This document shows positions 6,023-14,996 of a stretch of 31,655 nt of DNA, one piece after another. A model generated the notes under the pieces. That model was given only the letters and a program-made list of their open reading frames with translations, was not told the origin of the DNA and ran no database searches. A program made the translations under genes and the position numbers. Positions within the stretch are counted from its first letter, which is position 1, and every line of letters starts with the position of its first letter. The stretch comes from UMGS172 sp045651745 (GTDB lineage: Bacteria > Bacillota > Clostridia > Oscillospirales > Acutalibacteraceae): the NCBI GenBank assembly GCA_045651745.1, contig JAZRSW010000020.1, positions 1-31,655 of the forward strand, read 5' to 3'.

Positions 6023-7443
6023 TTGTTAACGGTTTCCCACTGATTACGGAACGCAATGTAAAACGCTTCCCAGTTTTTCTCAAATCTTGTATATTCGCCG
6101 TTGGCTAAAGCACGTAAACCTTCCTTGTCGCCTTTTTCGTAAAGCTCGCGTGTTTTGATGCCAAGGTTGAACTTTTCTGCCATAATATCGCAAAGAGTTG
6201 CCTGAGTTTTGAAAAGGTAACCAAATTCAGGATATTTTTCGGCATTTTCGTGGAGTGTTTTTGCATAGTTTACAAAATGCTCGGGGTTTACGGACTCTCG
6301 TGTATTTTTGTCCTCAATGCCAAGGAACGGGTCATTGAAAAGACGGTTTTTTGAATAGTTGGAACAACCTGAAGACTGGTCGGGACCGTAAACATGGTCG
6401 GTGAGTTCGAGGGAGAGCATATCGTTATAATCAACTCCGACGATTTCGAAGAATTTTGCTTTCATTTCTTCTTCGGTAAGACCTTCTGCCAATGCGGCAG
6501 CGTGCATAAGAGCAGGTAAAACCGCAAAGAATGAAACTTCTCCACCGTCATCACCCCACATTGTTAAGAACGCATTTTTTATGCCGTTTCTGATGCAAGC
6601 GGGGATTGATTCTTGGTTGCGAAGGAAACTGTAACGGTTGTGGGGAGTGAAACCGCCCCAGGTCCAAGCACCGCCTGCAAACCATACGCGGTCGGGAGTA
6701 AGCTCGTCAGAGCATTTCATCATCGCGTCGTATACTTCGGAGTCGGTACTGTAATAATCCCAATAAACACCGATAAGGTCACTCGGAACTTTATCGCAAA
6801 CTTCTTTTGAAACTTGGTAGGTACCAATTTTATCTTTGGGGATATAATAAGCGCCGTTAAGGTCAAGTCGGAAGAACATATCATTCCACATCATAGGCTG
6901 GAATCCGTGTTTGCGGGCAATTTCGCAAACGCGGTTTAGGTGTGTAAGAATAATCTCGTGGCGATTTTGATAACCATTGTTCTTTAAATATCTGCCAAGA
7001 CCGACCATGTCCGCCTCGTCCATACCGATATGGATTTTGCGGGAACGGAACGATTTTGCAAGACTCTGAAACATCGCGTCAATCAAATTATAAGTGCGCT
7101 CATCACCCGCAAGTAAAATATCGTTGCAGTCGCGAATCTGTCGGTAAACGTTCCAGCGAACAGGGGCGTTTAAGTGCGCCAAAGTCTGAATACAAGGAAT
7201 CATTTCAACGCCGAGCGAATCTGCATAATCATCTAACTCGCGTAATTCTTCAATTGTATATTTACCGCGTTTGTAACCGAAAAACGGCTGACCTTCAACC
7301 TCGTAGGTGTCTTCGGTATAAAGCATTGCGCAGTTATACCCCATTTTTGCAAGAATTCCGATAAATTTTTTTAAGGTTGCCAAGTTTGGTACGGCATTAC
7401 GCGAGCAATCTATCATTACACCAAATTTGTCAAAATTTTTCAT
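5989..7443 (-). CDS. GH20 beta-N-acetylhexosaminidase-like protein with altered C-terminus
   Basis: 484 residues. The GH20 TIM barrel starts almost at the N-terminus without the usual preceding domain. The motif HIGMDEA (Asp142-Glu143 from this start) is the GH20 catalytic pair; the Asp positions the substrate N-acetyl group and the Glu is the acid. Family role: removal of terminal beta-linked GlcNAc or GalNAc. No signal peptide is seen, so it is cytoplasmic. The start at 7441-7443 is preferred because the frame's earlier codons overlap the end of trkH; AAAGAGA lies upstream. Relatives end with an ENKPxGF...RLGGL-like segment, but here the sequence after VNK is replaced by SYGSSLILP from a terminator hairpin, so the native C-terminus is probably lost. 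Activity may be retained because the catalytic barrel is complete. Confidence 0.82.
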   Translation of the reverse strand: MKNFDKFGVMIDCSRNAVPNLATLKKFIGILAKMGYNCAMLYTEDTYEVEGQPFFGYKRGKYTIEELRELDDYADSLGVEMIPCIQTLAHLNAPVRWNVYRQIRDCNDILLAGDERTYNLIDAMFQSLAKSFRSRKIHIGMDEADMVGLGRYLKNNGYQNRHEIILTHLNRVCEIARKHGFQPMMWNDMFFRLDLNGAYYIPKDKIGTYQVSKEVCDKVPSDLIGVYWDYYSTDSEVYDAMMKCSDELTPDRVWFAGGAWTWGGFTPHNRYSFLRNQESIPACIRNGIKNAFLTMWGDDGGEVSFFAVLPALMHAAALAEGLTEEEMKAKFFEIVGVDYNDMLSLELTDHVYGPDQSSGCSNYSKNRLFNDPFLGIEDKNTRESVNPEHFVNYAKTLHENAEKYPEFGYLFKTQATLCDIMAEKFNLGIKTRELYEKGDKEGLRALANGEYTRFEKNWEAFYIAFRNQWETVNKTSYGSSLILP

Positions 7444-7463
7444 AAAAATTCTCTTTGTATGGT

Positions 7464-8906
7464 TTATTTCTTTCGCCAAGTCGAAGGTGCGAATGCGAGT
7501 AAAATCGGGAAAATTTCAAGTCTGCCCAAAAGCATTGTAAATGATAAAACAAGTTGGTGGAAACCGGAATAACCGCTGAAATTCGATGCCGGTCCAACTG
7601 CGCCCAAACCGGGACCTATGTTGTTGATACAGGTTGCGGTGGTTGTGAAGTTTTCTAAAAAGTTGTATTGGCTAAATGATAAAACAAGAAGTGTTACAAA
7701 AAAGATAATCATATAAATAATGATATATCCGCCGACGCTTGAAATGGTGTCATTATCAACCGCTTTGCCTTCAAGCCTTACCGTGTTGATAGAACGCGGA
7801 TGTATAAGTCTTCTTAAATCGCGCTTGACGGTTTTAAACATCAGCATAATGCGTGAAACTTTAAGGCCACCTGCGGTAGAGCCTGCGCAACCGCCGATAA
7901 ACATTAATATAATGATAATCGTTTTGGAAAGTTCGGGCCATTGGTTAAAATCAACGGTCGAATATCCCGTGGTCGAGATAATGGCTGCAACCTGAAACGC
8001 GGAATGTCTTATTGTGTCGGCAAAATTGCCGTAAATCGAGAAAATATTTACCGCAATGGCGATAACACTGACTGCAACAATGGATATATAGCACCACAAC
8101 TCTTTTGATTTCAATGCTACTGTTGCTCTGCCGATTAAAATCAGGTAAAAGAGATTGAAGTTAATACCGAAAACAAACATAAATGCGGTGATAACCCATT
8201 GCGAGTAGGTGCTGTACGATGCTATTGAGTCAGATTTTATACCGAAACCGCCCGTACCTGCAGTACCGAACGAATGAACCAAACTTTCATAAAGGTTCAT
8301 ATCGCCGAAAAGTAATAAAACAATTTCTAAAATGGTTAAGCCGAGGTAAATGAGATATAAAGTTTTAGCGGTATCGCGAAGTCGGGGCATTAGTTTACCC
8401 GAAATAGGACCCGGAACTTCGGCGTTCATAATATGAACATCACGTCCCGATTCAGACGGGAATACCGCCATAATGAACACAAGTATACCCATACCGCCAA
8501 CCCAGTGGGTAAAACTACGCCAAAAAAGGTTGCCGCGGCTTAAAGCCGTAACGTCGGGGATAATCGAAGCGCCCGTTGTGGTAAAACCGCTGACCGTTTC
8601 AAAAAATGCCGAAATGTAATTCGGGATTTCACCGCTTAAAAAGAACGGCAAAGCGCCGATTGCTGACATAAGAATCCAAGAAAGCGCAACAACGGCAAAG
8701 CCTTCTCTTGCAAAAACATGGCGGTCACATTTTTTGAAAGATACACGTGCCACAGTACCTAGTCCGAACGCAAAAACTGCGGCTAAAATCAACCAAATCC
8801 AACCGCTTTCGCGGTATATAAGGCTAACGAGTGTCGGCAAAAGCATTAAAATGCCTTCGCATTGTAATATTCGACCGACCGAATAAAAAACAATTCTTTT
8901 ATTCAT
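7464..8906 (-). CDS. trkH: Trk-type potassium transporter, membrane subunit TrkH
   Basis: 480 residues, strongly hydrophobic, with the four repeated membrane-pore-membrane units of the TrkH/KtrB family. Selectivity-filter segments are visible as TGASI (in SGFTTTGASI), GTGGFG, STTGYS and the NNIGPGLG region. It imports K+ through the cytoplasmic membrane with TrkA as the nucleotide-binding regulator. It has AAGGTGAT a few bases before the ATG at 8904-8906 and lies only 5 nt downstream of trkA, so the two are translated from one mRNA. The length fits full-length TrkH better than shorter KtrB proteins. Confidence 0.95.
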   Translation of the reverse strand: MNKRIVFYSVGRILQCEGILMLLPTLVSLIYRESGWIWLILAAVFAFGLGTVARVSFKKCDRHVFAREGFAVVALSWILMSAIGALPFFLSGEIPNYISAFFETVSGFTTTGASIIPDVTALSRGNLFWRSFTHWVGGMGILVFIMAVFPSESGRDVHIMNAEVPGPISGKLMPRLRDTAKTLYLIYLGLTILEIVLLLFGDMNLYESLVHSFGTAGTGGFGIKSDSIASYSTYSQWVITAFMFVFGINFNLFYLILIGRATVALKSKELWCYISIVAVSVIAIAVNIFSIYGNFADTIRHSAFQVAAIISTTGYSTVDFNQWPELSKTIIIILMFIGGCAGSTAGGLKVSRIMLMFKTVKRDLRRLIHPRSINTVRLEGKAVDNDTISSVGGYIIIYMIIFFVTLLVLSFSQYNFLENFTTTATCINNIGPGLGAVGPASNFSGYSGFHQLVLSFTMLLGRLEIFPILLAFAPSTWRKK

Positions 8907-8911
8907 CTAAA

Positions 8912-10270
8912 TCACCTTAAAATATCGTCAAGGTCTTCTAAGCGGTGTTCAGCGGCAATAACAATCACGTTATCACCCGCCATAATAACATCATTACCGG
9001 CAGGAATGATGGGTTTGTGACCTCGTATAATACCAGCAATCAAAATACCCTGTTTGGTCTGTAAATTCTTCAGGGGAATGTTTACAACTTTTGAGTCGGA
9101 TTTTACGTTAAATTCAACGGCTTCCGCTTTGCCGTCTGCTAATTGGTAAAGGGTTTCGATACTGCTTCCCAAGGAGTTTTGCAATGCTCTGGCGTAACTC
9201 ACCGCTACGTCGGCAATCAATTTATTTGGCGAAACGATACAGTCTAACCCTAAATTTTCGGCTAACGGGATAAGTTCATCGCGGTTAACCTTGGAAATAA
9301 CGTTAGGAACGTTTTTAGAAGATGCGAAAATAGAAATAAGGATATTTTCTTCGTCAATACCTGTTAAAGAAACGAAAGCGTCAAGCGATTTAACGCCTTC
9401 TTCAAGCAAAAGTTCCTGCTCGGTGCCGTCACCTTGAATAATTACAGCTTTGGGTAATGCCTCACTTAATTGCTCACACACATCGGCATTTTTTTCGATA
9501 ATTTTAACAGAACTGCCGATTTCGGTAAGCATTTCTGCAAGGTACAAAGCAGTACGGCTACCACCCATAATCATAACGTTTTTAGCACTCTTTTTAAAAG
9601 AGCCTAAACTACGGAACAGTTTTTCAAGTTCGCTTTGAGAGGCAGTAATGCCGATTTTATCACCGCTTTTTAAAGCAAAATTACCGTCGGGGATGAAGAT
9701 ATTATCCTCTCGCTGAACGTAGCACACAAGTACTTTGGCTTTGTGTTTTTCGCGCATTTGTATCAAGGTCATTCCGTCTAAACTTGAGTCGGGCTTCAGG
9801 CGGAATTCAATCATTTCAAGATTGCCTCTTGAAAACGTGTCAATTTTAACGGCAGAGGGGAATTTCAAAATATTGAAAAGTTCTTTTGCTGTCAAAAGTT
9901 CAGGGTTTATGGACATTGAGAGTTCAAGATTCTGTTTTAAAAATGCCAAACTTTTATCGTTATATTCGTGGTTTCTTATGCGTGCAATAGTGTTCTTTGC
10001 GCCGAGTTTTCTTGCAAAGAAACAACTTAACATATTAAGTTCGTCCGAGCCTGTTACGGCGACGAAAAGTTCGGCGTTTTGAACGTCGGCTTCCAGCAAG
10101 GTGTCATTGTCCGCACCGTTTCCGCAAAGTCCCATAACGTCATAAACGTTGGTTATGTTTTTTACATTTTTCGCGTCAGAATCAATAGCCACAACGTCAT
10201 GACCTTCGTTGACCAAACTTGCTATAATTGTAGAACCGATTTTTCCGCATCCCACAACAACAATTTTCAT
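8912..10270 (-). CDS. trkA: Trk potassium uptake regulatory protein TrkA
   Basis: 452 residues with two tandem RCK units. The first begins KIVVVGCGKIGSTI, a Rossmann nucleotide-binding loop, followed by an acidic residue at the end of the second strand (VVAID). The second begins at about residue 230 with NVMIMGGSRTALYLAE, a more degenerate loop. Each Rossmann domain is followed by a TrkA-C domain. It binds NAD(H)/ATP-type ligands at the cytoplasmic face and gates TrkH. AGAGGGA precedes the ATG. It lies 42 nt downstream of the citrate synthase gene with no terminator between, so some transcription may come from gltA. Confidence 0.96.
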   Translation of the reverse strand: MKIVVVGCGKIGSTIIASLVNEGHDVVAIDSDAKNVKNITNVYDVMGLCGNGADNDTLLEADVQNAELFVAVTGSDELNMLSCFFARKLGAKNTIARIRNHEYNDKSLAFLKQNLELSMSINPELLTAKELFNILKFPSAVKIDTFSRGNLEMIEFRLKPDSSLDGMTLIQMREKHKAKVLVCYVQREDNIFIPDGNFALKSGDKIGITASQSELEKLFRSLGSFKKSAKNVMIMGGSRTALYLAEMLTEIGSSVKIIEKNADVCEQLSEALPKAVIIQGDGTEQELLLEEGVKSLDAFVSLTGIDEENILISIFASSKNVPNVISKVNRDELIPLAENLGLDCIVSPNKLIADVAVSYARALQNSLGSSIETLYQLADGKAEAVEFNVKSDSKVVNIPLKNLQTKQGILIAGIIRGHKPIIPAGNDVIMAGDNVIVIAAEHRLEDLDDILR

Positions 10271-10312
10271 TATAAATCCCTCTTTTTAAACGTTATTCGG
10301 TTTTAAAAGTAA

Positions 10313-11674
10313 TTATCTTTTCTTTAAAGCGGTATATTCTGCCGACTTTTTTACATTGATGTATGCAGGACGGATGATTTTACCTGCATTTTGTATTTCT
10401 TCAATACGGTGAGCACTCCAGCCGGCAATTCTCGACACTGCGAAAATCGGTGTAAACAGTTCGGGCGGTAATCCTAACATACGGTAAATTAACCCTGAAT
10501 AAAAATCAACATTCGGGCTGACGCCTTTATACATTTTTCTTCGGTCTGCAATGATTTCGGGTGCTAAAGAAGCAACGGTTTCGTAAAGATGAAATTCTTC
10601 TTCCTGCCCCTTTTCGATTGCAAGACTTTCGGCACATTCTTTTAAAATGTCGGCTCTCGGGTCGGAAAGCGAGTAAATCGCGTGTCCCATACCGTAGATA
10701 AGACCGGCGTTATCAAAAGCCTTTTTGTCGAGCAGGCGTGCAAGATAATCCTTGATTTCACCTGTGTCTTTAGTGTTAATGTTTGCCTTCATATCGTCAA
10801 ACATTCGGACAACCTTTATGTTTGCACCGCCGTGACGGGGACCTTTAAGCGAGCCCAAAGCCGCCGCGATTGCCGAATATGTATCGGTGCCCGACGAGGT
10901 CACAACGTGGGTTGTAAAGGTCGAGTTATTACCGCCACCGTGTTCAGCGTGAAGTATCATCGCAAGGTCGAGTATTTTTGCCTCAAGGTCAGAAAACTGA
11001 CCGTCCTCGCGAAGTAAACTCAAAAGATTTTCAGCCGTTGAATGTTTCGGGTTGGGCTGATGTATAAAAAGACTTTGGTTTTGATGATAATGCAGGTATG
11101 ACTGATAACTGTAAACCGACAACATCGGGAAAACGGCAATCAACTGCATACACTGACGCAAAACGTTGGCGACCGAAATGTCGTCGGGGTTTTCGTCATA
11201 AGAGTACAAAGCCAACACACAACGGGAAAGAATGTTCATCATATCTTTGCCCGGTGCTTTTAAAATCATATCTCTGACAAATGAGGGTGGCAACGTACGG
11301 TAACTTGAAAGTTGTGCCGAAAACTCTAACAGTTCTTTTTCGTTGGGCAGTCTGCCAAACAGTAATAAATATATAGCCTCCTCAAAGCCAAAACGGTTGT
11401 CGCGCTTTAACCCCGCGATAATGTCACGCACGTTGATTCCGCGGTAACGCAGTTCGCCGTGGCAGGGAATAGAGTTTCCGTTTTCGTCCTTTTTCTTTGC
11501 AATAACACTGGAAATTTCGGTCAATCCCGTAACAACACCGTTACCGTTAAGGTCTCTAAGACCGCGGAAAACGTGATGCTCGGTATACATTTCCGGTTTA
11601 ATACCGTTGTTTTCGCATGATATTTTTGCTAAATTTTCGATATAAGGGGTGATTTCAGAATAAGATTGTTTCAT
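10313..11674 (-). CDS. gltA: Citrate synthase
   Basis: 453 residues, full length for the clostridial citrate/2-methylcitrate synthase group. Active-site regions are present: HAEHGGGNNSTFTTHVV and GMGHAIYSLSDPRADIL (the two histidine regions), and SRIAGWSAHRIEE near the C-terminus (substrate-binding arginine region). It condenses acetyl-CoA with oxaloacetate to citrate, which in anaerobes usually feeds 2-oxoglutarate and glutamate synthesis. The start at 11672-11674 is chosen because GAGG lies six bases upstream; the longer frame to 11716 has no ribosome site. 2-Methylcitrate synthase activity cannot be excluded, but no other propionate-cycle gene is present. Transcribed from its own promoter, divergent from the SPFH gene. 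Confidence 0.95.
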   Translation of the reverse strand: MKQSYSEITPYIENLAKISCENNGIKPEMYTEHHVFRGLRDLNGNGVVTGLTEISSVIAKKKDENGNSIPCHGELRYRGINVRDIIAGLKRDNRFGFEEAIYLLLFGRLPNEKELLEFSAQLSSYRTLPPSFVRDMILKAPGKDMMNILSRCVLALYSYDENPDDISVANVLRQCMQLIAVFPMLSVYSYQSYLHYHQNQSLFIHQPNPKHSTAENLLSLLREDGQFSDLEAKILDLAMILHAEHGGGNNSTFTTHVVTSSGTDTYSAIAAALGSLKGPRHGGANIKVVRMFDDMKANINTKDTGEIKDYLARLLDKKAFDNAGLIYGMGHAIYSLSDPRADILKECAESLAIEKGQEEEFHLYETVASLAPEIIADRRKMYKGVSPNVDFYSGLIYRMLGLPPELFTPIFAVSRIAGWSAHRIEEIQNAGKIIRPAYINVKKSAEYTALKKR

Positions 11675-11728
11675 TTTTTGCCTCGTTTCTATAAAAATAA
11701 TTACGCCACAATACATATATACACAGTT

Positions 11729-11757
11729 ATTTTAGCATATATTTATCCATAAATCAA
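11729..11757 (-). promoter_or_regulatory. Promoter of gltA
   Basis: On the minus strand there is TTGATT (11752-11757), a 17-nt spacer and TAAAAT (11729-11734), about 55 nt before the gltA ATG. Confidence 0.7.
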
Positions 11758-11791
11758 TAAAACAATTTATTGATACGTAAAGGAGTTTTAA

Positions 11792-11820
11792 TTGACATAA
11801 TTTTTAAGGTGTGGTAAAAT
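11792..11820 (+). promoter_or_regulatory. Promoter of the SPFH protein gene
   Basis: TTGACA (11792-11797), a 17-nt spacer and TAAAAT (11815-11820). The spacer ends GTGTGG, a TRTG-type extension just upstream of the -10 box. Confidence 0.85.
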
Positions 11821-11864
11821 AATATTAAGGTGAAAGCCTAAATTTTTAAAAAGGATGATTTTTT

Positions 11865-12806
11865 ATGCCGGGTTTGATTTTTGCTGCCATATTGGGTTTA
11901 ATTTTGCTTGGCTGTTTGCGCGTTGTTCCGCAGGCTACCGAGTTTGTTATTGAGCGTTTGGGTAAATACCACGCCACTTGGGGTGCAGGGTTGCATATCC
12001 TTATTCCTGTTATCGACCGCGTTTCAAAACGCGTAACCTTAAAAGAGCAGGTTTTGGATTCACCTCCGCAACCTGTTATCACTAAGGATAACGTAACTAT
12101 GCAGATTGATACCGTTGTGTATTTTAAGGTGTTCGATTCTAAACTTTTTACCTACGGTGCAGTTAATCCGATTAGTGCTTTGTCCAACCTTACCGCTACC
12201 ACTTTGAGAAACATTGTCGGTGAGTTGGAGTTGGACGATACTTTGACCTCGCGTGATACAATCAATGGTAAAATGACCGAGATTTTGGATAGTGCTACTG
12301 ACCAATGGGGTATCAAGGTTAACCGCGTTGAGTTAAAGAATATTATTCCGCCGTCTGAAATTCAGAATGCTATGGAAAAGCAGATGAAAGCAGAACGTGA
12401 CCGCCGCGAAACCTTGTTAGAAGCAGAGGGTCATAAGGCGGCTGTTATTACTCGTGCCGAGGGTGACAAGCAGGCAATGATTCTTGCCGCAGAGGGTGAG
12501 CGTGACGCTAGAATTGCCCGTGCCGAAGGTGAAGCAAAGGCAATTTTCCTTGCCAAAAAGGCTGAGGCTGACGGTCTTGCCGCATTGAAAGACGCGGGTG
12601 TTGATTCGGCTGTTCTGGAACTTAAAAAGTATGAGGCATTGGTGCAGATGTCTAACGGCACTGCGTCTAAAATCATTGTTCCTACCGACGCTGTTGAGAT
12701 GACCAAAGCCAACGTAATGTTCGCTGAAACTTCAGGATTAGGTGATGTTACCGAGCCTGCAAAAGAAGTTCCTAAGAAAAAGAAAACCGACCCTTGCTGT
12801 GATTAA
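11865..12806 (+). CDS. SPFH/Band 7 (stomatin-like) membrane protein
   Basis: 313 residues. One N-terminal membrane segment (about 3-20) is followed by the SPFH domain (VVPQATEFVIERLGKY...GLHILIPVIDRV), then a long Ala/Glu/Lys/Arg-rich coiled coil with repeated AEGE/AEGD units from about 165 to 240. It resembles QmcA/stomatin scaffold proteins that organise membrane microdomains or proteases. An NfeD-type partner, common in such operons, is absent here. AAGGATGA precedes the ATG. Monocistronic, with its own promoter and terminator. The basic tail KKKKTDPCCD ends in a CC pair, which may be modified or surface-binding; this is speculative. Confidence 0.93.
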   Translation: MPGLIFAAILGLILLGCLRVVPQATEFVIERLGKYHATWGAGLHILIPVIDRVSKRVTLKEQVLDSPPQPVITKDNVTMQIDTVVYFKVFDSKLFTYGAVNPISALSNLTATTLRNIVGELELDDTLTSRDTINGKMTEILDSATDQWGIKVNRVELKNIIPPSEIQNAMEKQMKAERDRRETLLEAEGHKAAVITRAEGDKQAMILAAEGERDARIARAEGEAKAIFLAKKAEADGLAALKDAGVDSAVLELKKYEALVQMSNGTASKIIVPTDAVEMTKANVMFAETSGLGDVTEPAKEVPKKKKTDPCCD

Positions 12807-12829
12807 TAACGATTAAGTAAAATTTTTCC

Positions 12830-12867
12830 AAACCGACAAGTCAAAAAGGCTTGTCGGTTTGTTTTTT
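12830..12867 (+). terminator. Terminator of the SPFH gene
   Basis: An 11-bp stem AAACCGACAAG/CTTGTCGGTTT is followed by GTTTTTT on the plus strand, 24 nt after the stop codon. Confidence 0.92.
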
Positions 12868-12881
12868 GTTTAAACATAAAA

Positions 12882-12910
12882 TTGACAAAAAAAGTTATGT
12901 GTGGTAAACT
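12882..12910 (+). promoter_or_regulatory. Promoter of the GH78-like gene
   Basis: TTGACA (12882-12887), a 17-nt spacer ending TGTGG, and TAAACT (12905-12910). It lies directly after the SPFH terminator and 37 nt before the ATG. Confidence 0.8.
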
Positions 12911-12947
12911 GTAAAGTAGTTATACCTTTCTGAAGTTGGTGTTGAAA

Positions 12948-14615
12948 ATGAATGTTATAGAAAATTTACAATTTTTTGACGAGGATACAAGAAAACGTAA
13001 GTTTTTAATGCCAAAAGCAGTTGTTAAAACCGCAGGAGAAGTACGATTCTCTGAAAAATTATTGAACATTAAACCTATGCAAATAGGTCTTTCTGAGCCC
13101 GAGGTTACCGAACTTGAGAATAAGGATGGTAAAAAGGCTTCAGTTATACTTGATTTCGGTGTGGAAATCCACGGCGGAGTACGTATTTTGGCGGCTTTTC
13201 ATAAGGGCACTAAAAACCCGTTGGTTACCATTACTTTCGGTGAGTCATTGTCGGAAGTTGAAAGTACGGTCGGTGAAAAAGGCGCCACAAATGACCATGC
13301 CGCAAGGCAGTTTACCGTTCCCGTGCCGTCTTTGAGCGACCAGGAATGGGGTCAGACAGGTTTCAGATATGTAAAACTCGAACTGCAGGATGAGGATACG
13401 TTATTAAAACTCAAAACCGTTGTCGCAGTTTTTGTTTATCACGATTATAAGTATATCGGCTCATTCGAGTGTGATGATGCCGAAATCAATAAAATTTACG
13501 ACACCGCTGTCTACACCTGCCACCTTTGTTTGCAGAATTTGGTGTGGGATGGAATTAAGCGTGACCGCCTTGTCTGGATTGGCGATATGATGATTGAAAC
13601 CATGACGGTGCGCAATATTTTCGGCAGGCAGGATATTGTTGAAAAGAGTCTTGATTTCGTGCGCGACCAAACGCCGTTGCCGGGTTGGATGAACAATATG
13701 CCGGCATATTCATTGTGGTGGATTTTAATTTTGTACGACTGGTATTTTGCTACCGGAAATTACGACTATTTGACCGAGCAAAAGAATTATTTAGTAAGGT
13801 TAAGCGAGCAACTTTGCAGTCATATTGAGCTTGACGGAAATGATACGATTAACAATTATTTCCTCGATTGGCCGACCGAGGCTAACCCCAAAAAGAAGTG
13901 GGCGGTAAGAGGTTTACTCAAAATGGCGCTACTTCGCTCGGCAGAACTTCTCGTTGTTTTGGGAGACACGGCCATGGCTGAAAAATGTGAACTTCACGCT
14001 AAATTGCTCGAAAAACAAAAGGGTGACGCGGGTGACGTTAAGCAGATTGCCGCTGTAATGTCGCTTTCAGACCAGATGGACTCATCAGCCGCCGCTGATA
14101 TAATTGAAAAAGACGGTATTAATGGTTTTTCGACCTTTATGGGTTACCATTTGCCGTCGGCATTGGCAAAAGCGGGTAGGTTTAATAGCGCATTAAAACT
14201 TATGAAAGAGTATTACGCCGAATTGCTCAATAAAAAAGCAACCTCATTTTTCGAGGATTACAATGCTGAATGGAGTGACAACAGTACCGATTTGACCGAG
14301 TTGCCCGAAGGCGACAAAAGGGATATTCACGGAGATTTCGGAGCATACTGTTACAAAGGTTTCCGTCACAGTTTCTGTCACGGTTGGGCGGCAGGTCCTG
14401 TGCCGTATTTGACCGAGTATGTGTTAGGTGTAACCATTTTAGAACCGGGTTGCAAAAAATTGAAAATCGAACCGCATTTGGACGGTTTGAAGTGGGTTAA
14501 GGGTAAATTCCCGACACCGTACGGTGTGGTTTCAATCGAGCATACGTTGTTACCTGATGGTAAAATCGACTCGAAAATTAAAGCGCCAGAGGAAGTACAA
14601 ATTGTTTTAGGATAA
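12948..14615 (+). CDS. Alpha-L-rhamnosidase-like glycoside hydrolase (GH78 type)
   Basis: 555 residues. An N-terminal beta-rich domain (about 1-165) precedes an (alpha/alpha)6 barrel. The motif DGIKRDRLVWIGDM matches the conserved DxxKRDRxxWxGD segment of GH78 catalytic domains, and FRHSFCHGWAAGPVPYL is typical of the later barrel. A C-terminal beta domain follows from about 480. Family role: release of terminal alpha-L-rhamnose. It is shorter than classic 900-1000 residue GH78 enzymes because accessory N-terminal domains are missing, as in many gut Clostridia. No signal peptide, so cytoplasmic. The ATG at 12948 has GGTG six bases upstream; in-frame TTG/GTG codons before it are less likely. 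Substrate is uncertain, since not every protein in this family uses rhamnose. Confidence 0.85.
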   Translation: MNVIENLQFFDEDTRKRKFLMPKAVVKTAGEVRFSEKLLNIKPMQIGLSEPEVTELENKDGKKASVILDFGVEIHGGVRILAAFHKGTKNPLVTITFGESLSEVESTVGEKGATNDHAARQFTVPVPSLSDQEWGQTGFRYVKLELQDEDTLLKLKTVVAVFVYHDYKYIGSFECDDAEINKIYDTAVYTCHLCLQNLVWDGIKRDRLVWIGDMMIETMTVRNIFGRQDIVEKSLDFVRDQTPLPGWMNNMPAYSLWWILILYDWYFATGNYDYLTEQKNYLVRLSEQLCSHIELDGNDTINNYFLDWPTEANPKKKWAVRGLLKMALLRSAELLVVLGDTAMAEKCELHAKLLEKQKGDAGDVKQIAAVMSLSDQMDSSAAADIIEKDGINGFSTFMGYHLPSALAKAGRFNSALKLMKEYYAELLNKKATSFFEDYNAEWSDNSTDLTELPEGDKRDIHGDFGAYCYKGFRHSFCHGWAAGPVPYLTEYVLGVTILEPGCKKLKIEPHLDGLKWVKGKFPTPYGVVSIEHTLLPDGKIDSKIKAPEEVQIVLG

Positions 14616-14648
14616 AATAAAACTGATAAAGAATAGGTAGGGATGTTT

Positions 14649-14996
14649 ATGGCTAATAAATTCAGAATTACTGTCGGCGGTATTGATTACATTATTTCGT
14701 CGGAGGACGAGGAGACCTATGTACGTCAGATAGGTGACGAACTTAACCATAAGTTAGACTCGTTGGCTCGCAGCAACCCATATCTTTCAACCGCAATGGT
14801 TGCTATTTTGGCAGCGCTCGAATATTGTGACAATGCTAAAAAGGCTAACACCGTTGCCGAGGAGGCAAGAGCTGAGCTCAAAGGTCTTTCGGAAGATTTG
14901 GCTTGCGCAAGATTGGAAATTGATGGAGCACGCCGTGAAATCGAGCGTCTGAACAATGAAAACCGTCAGTTGAGAATAGGTAAAAGCGCATTATGA
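14649..14996 (+). CDS. zapA: Cell division protein ZapA
   Basis: 115 residues. The N-terminal beta strand region (KFRITVGGIDYIISSEDEETYVRQIGDEL) matches ZapA, followed by a long helix (AMVAILAALEYCDNAKKANT) and a C-terminal coiled coil (about 70-112). ZapA dimers or tetramers crosslink FtsZ filaments at mid-cell. AGGTAGGGATG precedes the start; the ATG at 14649 gives correct spacing, while the ATG at 14643 overlaps the site. The stop overlaps the next gene's start by 4 nt (ATGA), so translation is coupled to the U32 gene, an arrangement common in Firmicutes. Confidence 0.9.
   Translation: MANKFRITVGGIDYIISSEDEETYVRQIGDELNHKLDSLARSNPYLSTAMVAILAALEYCDNAKKANTVAEEARAELKGLSEDLACARLEIDGARREIERLNNENRQLRIGKSAL

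Noticed and set aside
5943..6030. Direct repeat TTGTTAAC at 5943-5950 and 6023-6030 as a target-site duplication flanking an 80-bp insertion
   Set aside because: Removing the segment between the repeats restores neither manA nor the GH20 C-terminus, so a simple insertion with duplication does not explain the locus; the repeat may be chance or deletion microhomology.
10682..11017. Open frames on the strand opposite citrate synthase and other long genes
   Set aside because: They overlap well-supported conserved genes in antisense, lack suitable ribosome sites and show no family resemblance.
11675..11716. 14-residue N-terminal extension of citrate synthase
   Set aside because: It covers the leader region and lacks a ribosome site, while GAGG precedes the ATG at 11674.
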